Assembly: GCA_046297395.1 (NCBI GenBank)
Contig: JBKCNM010000012.1
Span: forward strand, 1-64,000
Direction: 5' to 3'
DNA: 64,000 nt
DNA from: JBEICQ01 sp046297395
GTDB taxonomy: Bacteria > Bacteroidota > Bacteroidia > UBA4408
Made by a program: the position numbers and the translations under genes
Shown: positions 52,139 to 59,655 of the stretch, piece after piece
How the letters are laid out: the number at the start of each line of letters is the position of its first letter
Numbering within the stretch: the stretch's first letter is position 1
Notes under the pieces: generated by a model
The model's input: the letters and a program-made list of their open reading frames with translations, nothing else
The model's database searches: none
Told to the model about the DNA's origin: nothing

Positions 52139-52924
52139 TCAGGCAGGAATTGTATTTCTTTGTCTCAATGCCTCGTAAAGAATGACTGCTGCGCTCACCG
52201 AAACATTCAGGGAATCGGCACTTCCAAGCATTGGAATATGCACTGCCTGTGCATGTGCGCCATTCCATGCATGACTTAATCCCACATCTTCTGCACCCAA
52301 TACAAGTGCAGCCGGGCCTTTGAAGTCAACTTCTGTGTAGGACATACTTCCTTCTACACGGGCGCAAAAAATACGAATGGATTTTTCATGCAACCATTGC
52401 ATGCATGCCTCGCTTGTACATGTTGCCCAGGGTACAGAAAAAAAACAACCCAAACCTGAACGAAGCACATTGGGATTAAACATATCTGTATTGGGATTAC
52501 ATACAATCAGGGCGTGTGCACCGCAACCATCGGCAGTGCGAAAAATGGCACCCAGGTTGCCGGGTTTTTCAAGTCCTTCCAATACAATGACCAAGGGGTT
52601 GGCAGGTAATTCCAGTGAAGCAAGCGGTCGGTAAAAAGTATCGAAAACCCCCAATACGCCTTCGGTGCCCGGACGGTAAGCCATTTTTTCGTAGACGGGT
52701 TTACTTACCTCATAAACCTCAGGTATATCAGCATGAGGAAAGTGGCCGGCAATTTCCTCACAAACAAAGAGCATTCGAGGTTTGTAGCCATGCGCAATTG
52801 CCCTGTTGGTTTCTCGTTTGCCTTCGGTTACAAACAATTGGTGTTTACGGCGTTCTGATGCCTGTTTCTGCAATTGCACAACCAGTTTAACCTTTGGATT
52901 GGCCGGAGAAGTAATGCGCATCAT
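52139..52924 (-). CDS. SpoU/TrmH-family RNA 2'-O-methyltransferase
   Basis: The ATG at 52922-52924 overlaps the permease stop by four bases (ATGA), so it is preferred over an upstream start at 52990; this gives 261 residues. The N-terminal substrate-binding part has ITSPANPKVKLVVQLQ and HQLFVTEGKRETNRAI. The SPOUT knot has VLEGLEKPGNLGAIFRTADGCGAHALIVC, ALVLGAEDVGLSHAWN and IPMLGSADSLNVSVSAAVILYEALRQR. It should methylate ribose 2'-OH of rRNA or tRNA using AdoMet. The target nucleotide is not known. Length and motif order are typical. Confidence 0.9.
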   Translation of the reverse strand: MMRITSPANPKVKLVVQLQKQASERRKHQLFVTEGKRETNRAIAHGYKPRMLFVCEEIAGHFPHADIPEVYEVSKPVYEKMAYRPGTEGVLGVFDTFYRPLASLELPANPLVIVLEGLEKPGNLGAIFRTADGCGAHALIVCNPNTDMFNPNVLRSGLGCFFSVPWATCTSEACMQWLHEKSIRIFCARVEGSMSYTEVDFKGPAALVLGAEDVGLSHAWNGAHAQAVHIPMLGSADSLNVSVSAAVILYEALRQRNTIPA

Positions 52925-54846
52925 GCTTTGTTTAATCGGCTGTGCCGGTGCCCATAAAGGAAATAAATAACCAGGCCTGCGATGAGCCAAAAGGCAAAAC
53001 CAATCCAGTTACTGATGCCCAGTTCACTCATCATATACAGACAACTCAATAGTCCTGTGAGGGGAATGAGGGAGAGACGATGACGAACAGAGAGATATAA
53101 AAATACCAGCGCAGTAATGATAAAAATCCAGACCGGAATCAGGTGACGAAAAATTTCCCATCCGGATTCATAAATATTCCTGCTTTCCTTGTTGAGCAAG
53201 AGCATCACGCGGGTTTGTTCACCATAAGATAAACTGTTTAGCCAATTGATCAGGGCATTGGGCTTGGCATAAAATGAGAGAGGAATCAGGTTCATGTCCT
53301 GGCATTTTTTCAACGCCTCAAATTGTTCGGGTGAAGACATCGCCCCCACAAAAGTTTCAGGACTTTGCAGTTTGCGGGACAACAGAAAATCCTGCATGGC
53401 TTCTGTGCGAGTGATGAGCAATGCCGAAAGGATTCCAATAAAAATCAGCGGGTACCAAATTCCTGCATTGATGTATGGAATTTTAAATCGCGGCGCGGGG
53501 GCATCCTTCCTTTTTTCGAGGACCAACACACCTCCGCAAACCATCACAAAGGCAAACAATGTACCTATGCTACACAAATCCGTAACAGCAGTTAAATTGA
53601 GAAACAGCGCAGGTATGGCAACCACAAATCCTGTAACAATGGTAGAGAACCATGGCGTTTTGTAGCGGGGATGAATCTTTGCAAAAACGGGCGGCAGCAA
53701 TCCGTCTCGGCTCATGCTCATCCAGATGCGCGGCTGACCCAGCTGAAAGACAAGAAGTACACCTGCCATGGCCACCACAGCGCTCATGGAGATGATGCCT
53801 GAGATGCCATGGAGGTTTACTGCAGCAAAAGCATGTGCAAGCGGATCACCCACTGCCAGGCTATGGTAAGGAACCATGCCGGTAAGTACCAGGGCAATGA
53901 GTACATACAATACCGTGCAGATGAGAATGGAATAGAGCATGCCTCTTGGCAAATCGCGTTGTGGATTGCGGCATTCCTCCGCCGTGGTAGAAAGCGCATC
54001 AAACCCGATGTATGCAAAAAAAACAGCGCTTATTCCCTTGAGCACGCCTCCCATGCCGTTGGGCGCAAAGGGGGACCAGTTGCGCGTATCCACAAAAAAG
54101 AAACCGGTGCAGATCACCAATAACACCACCGCAAGTTTCACCACAACCATGGCATTTCCGGCCATCTTGCTTTCCCTAATTCCTCGGTAAACGAGGTAGG
54201 TAATCAACACAATGATAAACAAGGCAGGAGCATCAAAAATGATTTTAAATCCACCGATGCCGGGTGCATTTTGCCAAGCAAAAATACCTTCAATGATGGC
54301 ACTGTTGTTGAGCATGCCACGGCTGTATTCTTGAAAGTGGTTGTGGTATGCGTTGTAAGCACTCAAATAATCCATGCACAGGTATTCAGGTACATGAATA
54401 CCCCTGATTCCCCAAAAAGGGATGTTCACCATTTTTAGGAGCCCGGTGAAATAGTCGCTCCAACTAATGGCTACTGCGATGTTACCGATGGCGTATTCCA
54501 TGATAAGCGCCCAACCGATGATCCAGGCAATGAGTTCCCCGAAGACTACATAGCTGTAGGTGTAAGCGCTTCCGGACAGGGGAATACGGGAGGCAAACTC
54601 TGCGTAAGCCATGGCTGAAAAGCCGCAGGCAATTGCTGTAAAAACAAAGAGAAGGACAACCGCAGGTCCGCCATTTGCACTGGCGTTACCAATCGTACTA
54701 AAAATGCCGGCACCGATGATGGCGGCAATGCCCATGGCTGTAAGGTCTCGAACACCGAGGTGACGACTAAGTAATCCCTCACTAGCTCCATCGGCTGCAT
54801 GATTTGATGGAGGAATGGCTTTTTTTCGAAACAGAGTGGATGCCAC
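52921..54846 (-). CDS. APC-family amino-acid permease (cationic amino-acid transporter type)
   Basis: This 641-residue inner-membrane protein begins with GLLSRHLGVRDLTAMGIAAIIGAGIFSTIGNASANGGPAVVLLFVFTAIACGFSAMAYAEFASRIPLSGSAYTYSYVVFGELIAWIIGW, the classic APC substrate site. It has about 13 segments. Two unusual soluble loops are seen: HVPEYLCMDYLSAYNAYHNHFQEYSRGML (about 150-180), and a long stretch from about 495 to 580 (MQDFLLSRKL to NKESRNIYESGWEIF) before the last two segments. Typical bacterial APC proteins have about 460-500 residues, so the extra length is mostly these loops. It is co-transcribed with the RNA methyltransferase. Confidence 0.88.
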   Translation of the reverse strand: MASTLFRKKAIPPSNHAADGASEGLLSRHLGVRDLTAMGIAAIIGAGIFSTIGNASANGGPAVVLLFVFTAIACGFSAMAYAEFASRIPLSGSAYTYSYVVFGELIAWIIGWALIMEYAIGNIAVAISWSDYFTGLLKMVNIPFWGIRGIHVPEYLCMDYLSAYNAYHNHFQEYSRGMLNNSAIIEGIFAWQNAPGIGGFKIIFDAPALFIIVLITYLVYRGIRESKMAGNAMVVVKLAVVLLVICTGFFFVDTRNWSPFAPNGMGGVLKGISAVFFAYIGFDALSTTAEECRNPQRDLPRGMLYSILICTVLYVLIALVLTGMVPYHSLAVGDPLAHAFAAVNLHGISGIISMSAVVAMAGVLLVFQLGQPRIWMSMSRDGLLPPVFAKIHPRYKTPWFSTIVTGFVVAIPALFLNLTAVTDLCSIGTLFAFVMVCGGVLVLEKRKDAPAPRFKIPYINAGIWYPLIFIGILSALLITRTEAMQDFLLSRKLQSPETFVGAMSSPEQFEALKKCQDMNLIPLSFYAKPNALINWLNSLSYGEQTRVMLLLNKESRNIYESGWEIFRHLIPVWIFIITALVFLYLSVRHRLSLIPLTGLLSCLYMMSELGISNWIGFAFWLIAGLVIYFLYGHRHSRLNKA

Positions 54847-54851
54847 TGTAA

Positions 54852-56348
54852 TTAAAATTCCTTGCGGTTTAAATACCAGTTTGTGGTTTTGTCAGCTTTA
54901 TCGGATGACTCTGCTGCCGCCGGCACCAACTTATTTCTTGACTCAAAAAACAGGGCGGCTGCAATGGCAGCAGCTCTGACTTCATTTGGGTCGTGGTTCT
55001 GCAGAACAGTGGGATCGAAATACTTTTTGACAAAATGTGTATCAAAATCGCCACTGACGAAGGCTTCATGCTGCATCACAAAACGGCAAAAAGGCAGGGT
55101 GGTCGTAACTCCGCTTACCTGGTATTCATCAATGGCGCGGATCATTCTGCCAATGCTCTCGGTGCGGGTTGCTCCATAGGTGATGAGTTTGGCGATCATA
55201 GGGTCGTAATAAATGGGGATATCCATTCCTTCTTCAAAGCCATCGTCAACCCTGATACCTGCACCCTGGGGCCTGCGATAGGTGATAAGTTTGCCAATAT
55301 CCGGTAAAAACTGGTTGGCAGGATCTTCGGCATACACCCTTACCTCAATGGCATGACCATTGATTTGCAGGTCATCCTGCGTAAAGGCTAATTTCTCTCC
55401 GCGTGCCACCCTGATTTGCTCCTTCACTAAATCAATACCTGTGATCATTTCCGTAACAGGATGCTCCACCTGCAGGCGGGTATTCATTTCCAGAAAATAA
55501 AAATTCTTGTTTTCATCGAGCAGAAACTCCACCGTGCCTGCACCATAATACCCGCACGCCCTGGCAACATCAACAGCACATCTGCCCATCTCAGCTCGTA
55601 TTTCGGGAGTAAGTACAGAAGAGGGCGCTTCCTCCACCACTTTCTGGTGGCGGCGCTGCACGGAGCACTCTCTTTCAAAAAGGTGGACAATATTGCCATG
55701 ACGGTCGCCCAAAACTTGTATTTCGATGTGTCTGGGTCCAGCCACATATTTTTCAACAAACACCGACCCATCACCGAAGGCTGAGGTTGCCTCGCTCACT
55801 GCCAGCTTCATCTGTTCAGCAAAATCGGCTTCGTTTTCCACGATGCGCATCCCTTTTCCACCGCCACCTGCAGAAGCTTTGATGAGCACGGGAAATCCGG
55901 CTGTTCTGGCAACTTCTATGCCCTGAGCAACATCAGAAATGGCACCCTCAGAACCCGGTACCATGGGGATCTTGTATTTTTTTACAGCCGCTTTCGCGCT
56001 GAGTTTGTCACCCATGACCTCCATACTTTCGGGCGAGGGGCCAATAAACACCAATCCTGCCTTTTGAACCATCCGGGCAAAATCAGCATTTTCTGAGAGG
56101 AATCCATACCCGGGATGGATGCCCTCAGCACCCGTAGCCTTGCAGGCTTCAATCACTTTTTCTCCACGCAAGTAAGACTGCGAAGAGGCTGCAGCTCCTA
56201 TGCATACTGCCTCATCGGCATATCTCACATGTGGAGCATTGCGGTCGGCTTCAGAAAATACTGCCACCGTAGAGATACCCATCTCCTTGCAGGAACGCAT
56301 CACCCTGAGGGCTATTTCGCCACGATTGGCCACTAAAATTTTTTTCAT
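54852..56348 (-). CDS. accC: Biotin carboxylase subunit of acetyl/propionyl-CoA carboxylase
   Basis: The ATG at 56346-56348 gives MKKILVANRGEIALRVMRSCKEMG, the standard start; nine extra residues from 56375 are unlikely. The product has 498 residues. The ATP-grasp parts are complete: GYGFLSENADFA, KASAGGGGKGMRIV, FVEKYVAGPRHIEIQVLGDRHGN, ECSVQRRHQKVVEEAPS and FLEMNTRLQVEHPVTEMITG. No biotinyl (BCCP) domain follows, so the biotin carrier and the carboxyltransferase are separate and not here. The last residues (DKADKTTNWYLNRKEF) are as in other Bacteroidota versions. It could serve acetyl-CoA or propionyl-CoA carboxylase. Confidence 0.92.
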   Translation of the reverse strand: MKKILVANRGEIALRVMRSCKEMGISTVAVFSEADRNAPHVRYADEAVCIGAAASSQSYLRGEKVIEACKATGAEGIHPGYGFLSENADFARMVQKAGLVFIGPSPESMEVMGDKLSAKAAVKKYKIPMVPGSEGAISDVAQGIEVARTAGFPVLIKASAGGGGKGMRIVENEADFAEQMKLAVSEATSAFGDGSVFVEKYVAGPRHIEIQVLGDRHGNIVHLFERECSVQRRHQKVVEEAPSSVLTPEIRAEMGRCAVDVARACGYYGAGTVEFLLDENKNFYFLEMNTRLQVEHPVTEMITGIDLVKEQIRVARGEKLAFTQDDLQINGHAIEVRVYAEDPANQFLPDIGKLITYRRPQGAGIRVDDGFEEGMDIPIYYDPMIAKLITYGATRTESIGRMIRAIDEYQVSGVTTTLPFCRFVMQHEAFVSGDFDTHFVKKYFDPTVLQNHDPNEVRAAAIAAALFFESRNKLVPAAAESSDKADKTTNWYLNRKEF

Positions 56349-56454
56349 CGGAGGAGTTTCTTTGACTCCCTGCAATATTAGAAAATACTATCTGTGAATT
56401 TAAAATTAAATTAATACAATTGTGTTTTATAAACACTGAGAAGAATCGGCAACT

Positions 56455-57771
56455 ATGCAACACCATTCGGAACAAGCACCGGCACTGAGTTTTTGGCAGA
56501 TTGTGAACATGAGTCTTGGTTTTCTGGGAATCCAGTTTGGCTGGGCTCTACAGATGGCCAATATGGGTCCGATCTATGAATACCTGGGCGCAAGTGCCGA
56601 CGAAATTCCCATGTTATTTCTGGCAGCACCCCTTACCGGGCTCATTGTTCAACCCATTATCGGTTACTTGAGTGATCGCACCTGGCACAGGGTGTTGGGC
56701 AGAAGGCGCCCGTATTTTTTGTTGGGTGCCCTCCTTTCATCCATCGCACTGGTGCTGATGCCAAACAGTTCGTCACTATGGATGGCAGCCGGGTTGCTTT
56801 GGATACTTGATTCATCCATCAATATCAGCATGGAGCCTTTCAGGGCCTTTGTTACCGATAAGCTAAACAGTGAGCAGCGTACCATGGGCTTTGCCATGCA
56901 GAGTTTATTCATCGGCCTCGGAAGTGTCATCGCATCTGCTCTACCCTGGATCATGAGCCATTGGTTTGAGGTGAGCAACACAGCGCATGAAGGAAGCATT
57001 CCTCTCAATGTAAAACTTTCTTTCTATGTGGGTGCCGCTGCCTTTGCAGGTTGCGTTTTGTATACTGTCATTACTTCAAAGGAATATCCTCCTGCAGACC
57101 TGGATGAAGCCGGCAGAAAGATGGAAAGCAACAAAGGATTCGGTGCGGGTATTAAAGAGATTGTGCACGCCATTGCCAACATGCCTAAGAAAATGCAAAA
57201 ACTCGCTTTGGTTCAGTTCTTTACCTGGCCCGGCTTGTTTTTTATGTGGTTCTATTATAGCGCCGCAGTCGCAAGAGATGTATTTGGTGCGGGAGAAGAG
57301 CATTCTGCTCTTTACACCGAGGGTGTTGAGTATGCAGGATTAACCCTCTCCTACTACAACCTGATCACCTTTCTGTTTGCCTTGTTTATTCCATTGATTG
57401 CCCGTAAAACAGGAAGAAGAAATACACATATGCTCTGTTTGTTTGCGGGAGCGGCAGGCTTAATCAGCGTAAACTGGATTGAGAGACCCGAAATGCTATT
57501 TGTATCCATGACAGGTGTGGGCATTGCATGGGCAAGTATCCTGAGCATGCCTTATTCCATGCTTTCGGAGTGCATCCCGCAAAACAAGGTGGGAATTTAC
57601 ATGGGTATCTTCAACTTTTTTATCGTTTTGCCGGAAATCATTGCCTCCCTTTTCTTTGGCTACATCATGCAACACTTCCTGGGCAATGATCGCATGCTTG
57701 CAGTGGTTTTGGGTGGGGTTCTGATGGCGATTGCCGGTGTTTGCTGTCTGCTGATCAAGGAGCGAGACTAA
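56455..57771 (+). CDS. MFS sugar transporter (SLC45/GPH-like)
   Basis: The protein is 438 residues with 12 membrane segments. The opening IVNMSLGFLGIQFGWALQMANMGPIYEYLGA and the loop YLSDRTWHRVLGRRRPYFLLGALLSS match the sucrose/maltose transporter group of the major facilitator family (SLC45-like). ISMEPFRAFVTDKLNSEQRTMGFAMQSLFIGLG and ASILSMPYSMLSECIPQNKVGIYMGIFNFFIVLPEI also fit. Import of a di- or oligosaccharide with protons is likely. No sugar-processing gene is beside it; the glgE/maltokinase genes lie far away in the window. Confidence 0.88.
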   Translation: MQHHSEQAPALSFWQIVNMSLGFLGIQFGWALQMANMGPIYEYLGASADEIPMLFLAAPLTGLIVQPIIGYLSDRTWHRVLGRRRPYFLLGALLSSIALVLMPNSSSLWMAAGLLWILDSSINISMEPFRAFVTDKLNSEQRTMGFAMQSLFIGLGSVIASALPWIMSHWFEVSNTAHEGSIPLNVKLSFYVGAAAFAGCVLYTVITSKEYPPADLDEAGRKMESNKGFGAGIKEIVHAIANMPKKMQKLALVQFFTWPGLFFMWFYYSAAVARDVFGAGEEHSALYTEGVEYAGLTLSYYNLITFLFALFIPLIARKTGRRNTHMLCLFAGAAGLISVNWIERPEMLFVSMTGVGIAWASILSMPYSMLSECIPQNKVGIYMGIFNFFIVLPEIIASLFFGYIMQHFLGNDRMLAVVLGGVLMAIAGVCCLLIKERD

Positions 57772-57780
57772 TCAAACATT

Positions 57781-57813
57781 TTTGTTCATTCGTCAGATAA
57801 TATTGTATGTTTG
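57781..57813 (+). promoter_or_regulatory. Promoter of the Lys-rich coiled-coil protein
   Basis: TTTG at 57781-57784 is followed after 21 bases by TATGTTTG at 57806-57813, a good fit to the Bacteroidota -33/-7 pattern. The ATG is 21 bases downstream. This separates the gene from the MFS transporter transcript. Confidence 0.65.
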
Positions 57814-57834
57814 TAGAGAATCCTACAAACCTCG

Positions 57835-58896
57835 ATGAAGGCTTATCCCCTCATTTTAAAAATCCTCTTCCTAACATTACTTACCACATTTTCTTTTGCG
57901 CAAACTTCCAAGTTGGTCTTAGATGGATTAATCAGTGATGAAGAAAGCGGCGATCCGATTTACAATGCCAAAGTGGAGCTGCTTGAAAACGACCAAGTAA
58001 CCCATGTGGCCTATACACCGGCCTCCGGGAAGTTTTTGTTTGATGTGCCACCGGACAAACAATTGGTGATTCGTTGTTCCAAAGACAATTATGTAGCAAA
58101 AAAAATCACAGTAATTACGGATGGTATAGCTTCCAAGCCCGGACAGGAAGAGGTCTTTAAGTTTCCCATCAATGTGAGACTTTTCAGGGAAATGCCCGAT
58201 CTGGATGTTTCGGTATTGCAATCACCCATTGGATCTATTTTCTACCTGCCCTCCAAGGGAATATTTGATTACACAGTTGACCGGGATTTGAAAAAGAAGA
58301 TTGAGAAACTTCAGGAAGAGGTTGAAAAAAAGATCAAAGAGAAACAGAAGGACGAGGAGAAACTCAAAAAACAAGTCAAAAAAGGCGAGGAAAAAGCACG
58401 GGAAAAAGAGGCCTTGGCCAAAAAAGAAGAGGAAAAAATGCGTGCCAAAGAACGACAAGCCAAGAAAGACCAGGAAAAGGCACAAGAAAAAGAAGCAAAG
58501 CCCGCCGCTCATTTAAGAAATGTAAAAAAAAACAAATCGAAGGAAGCGGAAAAACGAAATGAAAACAACCCAAAACCAGTTGAAATTGAAAGCTCTGATT
58601 CTCCAAAAAGAGCAACTCTGAGGTTGATTCCTGAGCCTCCACCCCACCCTCCCATTTCCAATGTATCGCAAAATTTCAGAGAAGAAAGTAACCATACAAT
58701 ACTTACTACAACTTGTATTTTTGACATCAACTTTATGGAGCTGTCAAAGATTAGTTTTATTTGGGGAGGCCGTTATTACAAACGAAATAAAAGAGATGTA
58801 ACCAGCCCTACCTATTACAAACTCATGGACATGATTCAACCTGAGGGTAATGAGTACGACAAGGAAGCGCCCATCCATCCTAAGGCTCAAGATTAA
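57835..58896 (+). CDS. Secreted protein with carboxypeptidase-regulatory-like domain and Lys/Glu coiled coil
   Basis: The protein is 353 residues. A signal peptide (MKAYPLILKILFLTLLTTFSFAQ) is followed by a beta-sandwich of the carboxypeptidase-regulatory type (about 26-115: LDGLISDEESGDPIYNAKVELL, then GKFLFDVPPDKQLVIRCSKDNYVAKKI). A Lys/Glu/Arg-rich helical stretch then spans about 150-235 (DRDLKKKIEKLQEEVEKKI and similar). A Pro-rich linker (RLIPEPPPHPPIS) and a tail with GGRYYKRNKRDVTSPTYYKLMDMIQPE complete it. No known family covers the whole. It may be a periplasmic structural or gliding-related protein, but nothing proves this. Confidence 0.7.
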   Translation: MKAYPLILKILFLTLLTTFSFAQTSKLVLDGLISDEESGDPIYNAKVELLENDQVTHVAYTPASGKFLFDVPPDKQLVIRCSKDNYVAKKITVITDGIASKPGQEEVFKFPINVRLFREMPDLDVSVLQSPIGSIFYLPSKGIFDYTVDRDLKKKIEKLQEEVEKKIKEKQKDEEKLKKQVKKGEEKAREKEALAKKEEEKMRAKERQAKKDQEKAQEKEAKPAAHLRNVKKNKSKEAEKRNENNPKPVEIESSDSPKRATLRLIPEPPPHPPISNVSQNFREESNHTILTTTCIFDINFMELSKISFIWGGRYYKRNKRDVTSPTYYKLMDMIQPEGNEYDKEAPIHPKAQD

Positions 58897-58956
58897 ACAG
58901 TAATTTACCCGGAAAATCCTTTGCTTGATTTTTTTTGAAAGGGCTGTTTTTTATGA

Positions 58957-59391
58957 CTACGATGCTGCAATGAGTTGCCGGGAAGAAACATCCACCCAAT
59001 ATCTGTTTTTAAGCAGTCTTCGTCCGATAAGTACCGGGTATTTCATGCTTCCTCTATCGGTGAGTGAGAAATGTGCCTTGATTCTCCGGTCGCCAATCTG
59101 AATGGTTGTTTTAATGACAAACCTTTCCTCTGTCTCCCCGAATGAATTTTTAATCTTTCGGATCTCAAATTTTTTAAAGCGGATGCGTTTTTCGCTGTAC
59201 TCCGGGTGTCCCGGATCCAACAAATAGAACTGCAATACCTTGGTTCCATTAATGGTAACGAGACCAATGTGATGGCAGTGGAGGGCACCGGTATATGCAC
59301 CGGTATCTATCTTGGCTTCAATCATGCGTATGCCCAGTCGTGGAAAACTCACATACTGTGTGCGTCCGATAATTTGAATGTCGGATTTCAT
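58957..59391 (-). CDS. RimB/ATP-dependent zinc protease-like retropepsin-fold protein
   Basis: The ATG at 59389-59391 gives 144 residues (MKSDIQIIGRTQYVSFPRLGIRMIEAKIDTGAYTGALHC); a frame from 59475 would add residues that run into the riboswitch region. The retropepsin-like motif IDTGAYTGALH and the conserved RRIKAHFSLTDRGSMKYPVLIGRRLLKNRYWVDVS match the PF05618 group (RimB-like), often encoded beside RimK-type ligases; no rimK is in the window. It should be a cytoplasmic protease or hydrolase of poly-amino-acid tails. It stops with TAG, showing that TAG is an ordinary stop in this genome. Confidence 0.85.
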   Translation of the reverse strand: MKSDIQIIGRTQYVSFPRLGIRMIEAKIDTGAYTGALHCHHIGLVTINGTKVLQFYLLDPGHPEYSEKRIRFKKFEIRKIKNSFGETEERFVIKTTIQIGDRRIKAHFSLTDRGSMKYPVLIGRRLLKNRYWVDVSSRQLIAAS

Positions 59392-59397
59392 GTCAGA

Positions 59398-59405
59398 CAA
59401 AAATA
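59398..59405 (-). promoter_or_regulatory. -7 element upstream of the RimB-like gene
   Basis: The minus strand reads TATTTTTG, a TAnnTTTG match, six bases before the chosen start at 59391. A near-leaderless message would result. No -33 element is evident. Confidence 0.4.
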
Positions 59406-59444
59406 CGCAATGAAAATAAGCCCTGAAGGATGAGGTGAAAATTG

Positions 59445-59452
59445 TATATTTG
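59445..59452 (+). promoter_or_regulatory. -7 element of the SAM riboswitch/metH transcript
   Basis: TATATTTG matches TAnnTTTG and ends 24 bases before the riboswitch P1 stem at 59477, the right distance for transcription to begin just ahead of the aptamer. A clear -33 TTG is not present at the usual spacing. Confidence 0.6.
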
Positions 59453-59476
59453 CACCAGTTCTTTTCCCATACCACT

Positions 59477-59580
59477 GCTTATCCAGAAAGGCCGAGGGAC
59501 TGCGCCCTGCGAAGCCTTGACAACCCTCCCCATGTGGGAGAAGGTGCCAATTCCTGTCCTTTTAAAAGGAGCAGATAAGC
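59477..59580 (+). promoter_or_regulatory. SAM-I riboswitch aptamer
   Basis: The P1 stem is GCTTATC (59477-59483) pairing with GATAAGC (59574-59580). Between them lie the conserved parts of SAM-I RNAs in order: AGAAAGGCCGAGGGA, GCGAAGCCTTGACAACC and GGTGCCAATTCC. It binds S-adenosylmethionine and turns the downstream gene down when SAM is plentiful. The following hairpin CTCCCG-GCTC-CGGGAG (59621-59636) lacks a T-run after it, so control is probably not by a simple intrinsic terminator; blocking of translation of metH is more likely. Confidence 0.93.
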
Positions 59581-59620
59581 CGAGAGAAGTTTTCAGGGTA
59601 ATCAGCAACCTTTAGAAATG

Positions 59621-59636
59621 CTCCCGGCTCCGGGAG
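59621..59636 (+). promoter_or_regulatory. Hairpin between SAM riboswitch and metH (possible expression platform)
   Basis: CTCCCG and CGGGAG form a six-base-pair stem with loop GCTC, 19 bases before the metH ATG. It is followed by AAAAACT, not a T-run, so it is unlikely to be a plus-strand terminator. It may compete with aptamer stems or hold the start region. Confidence 0.5.
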
Positions 59637-59655
59637 AAAAACTACTAGGTGCTTA

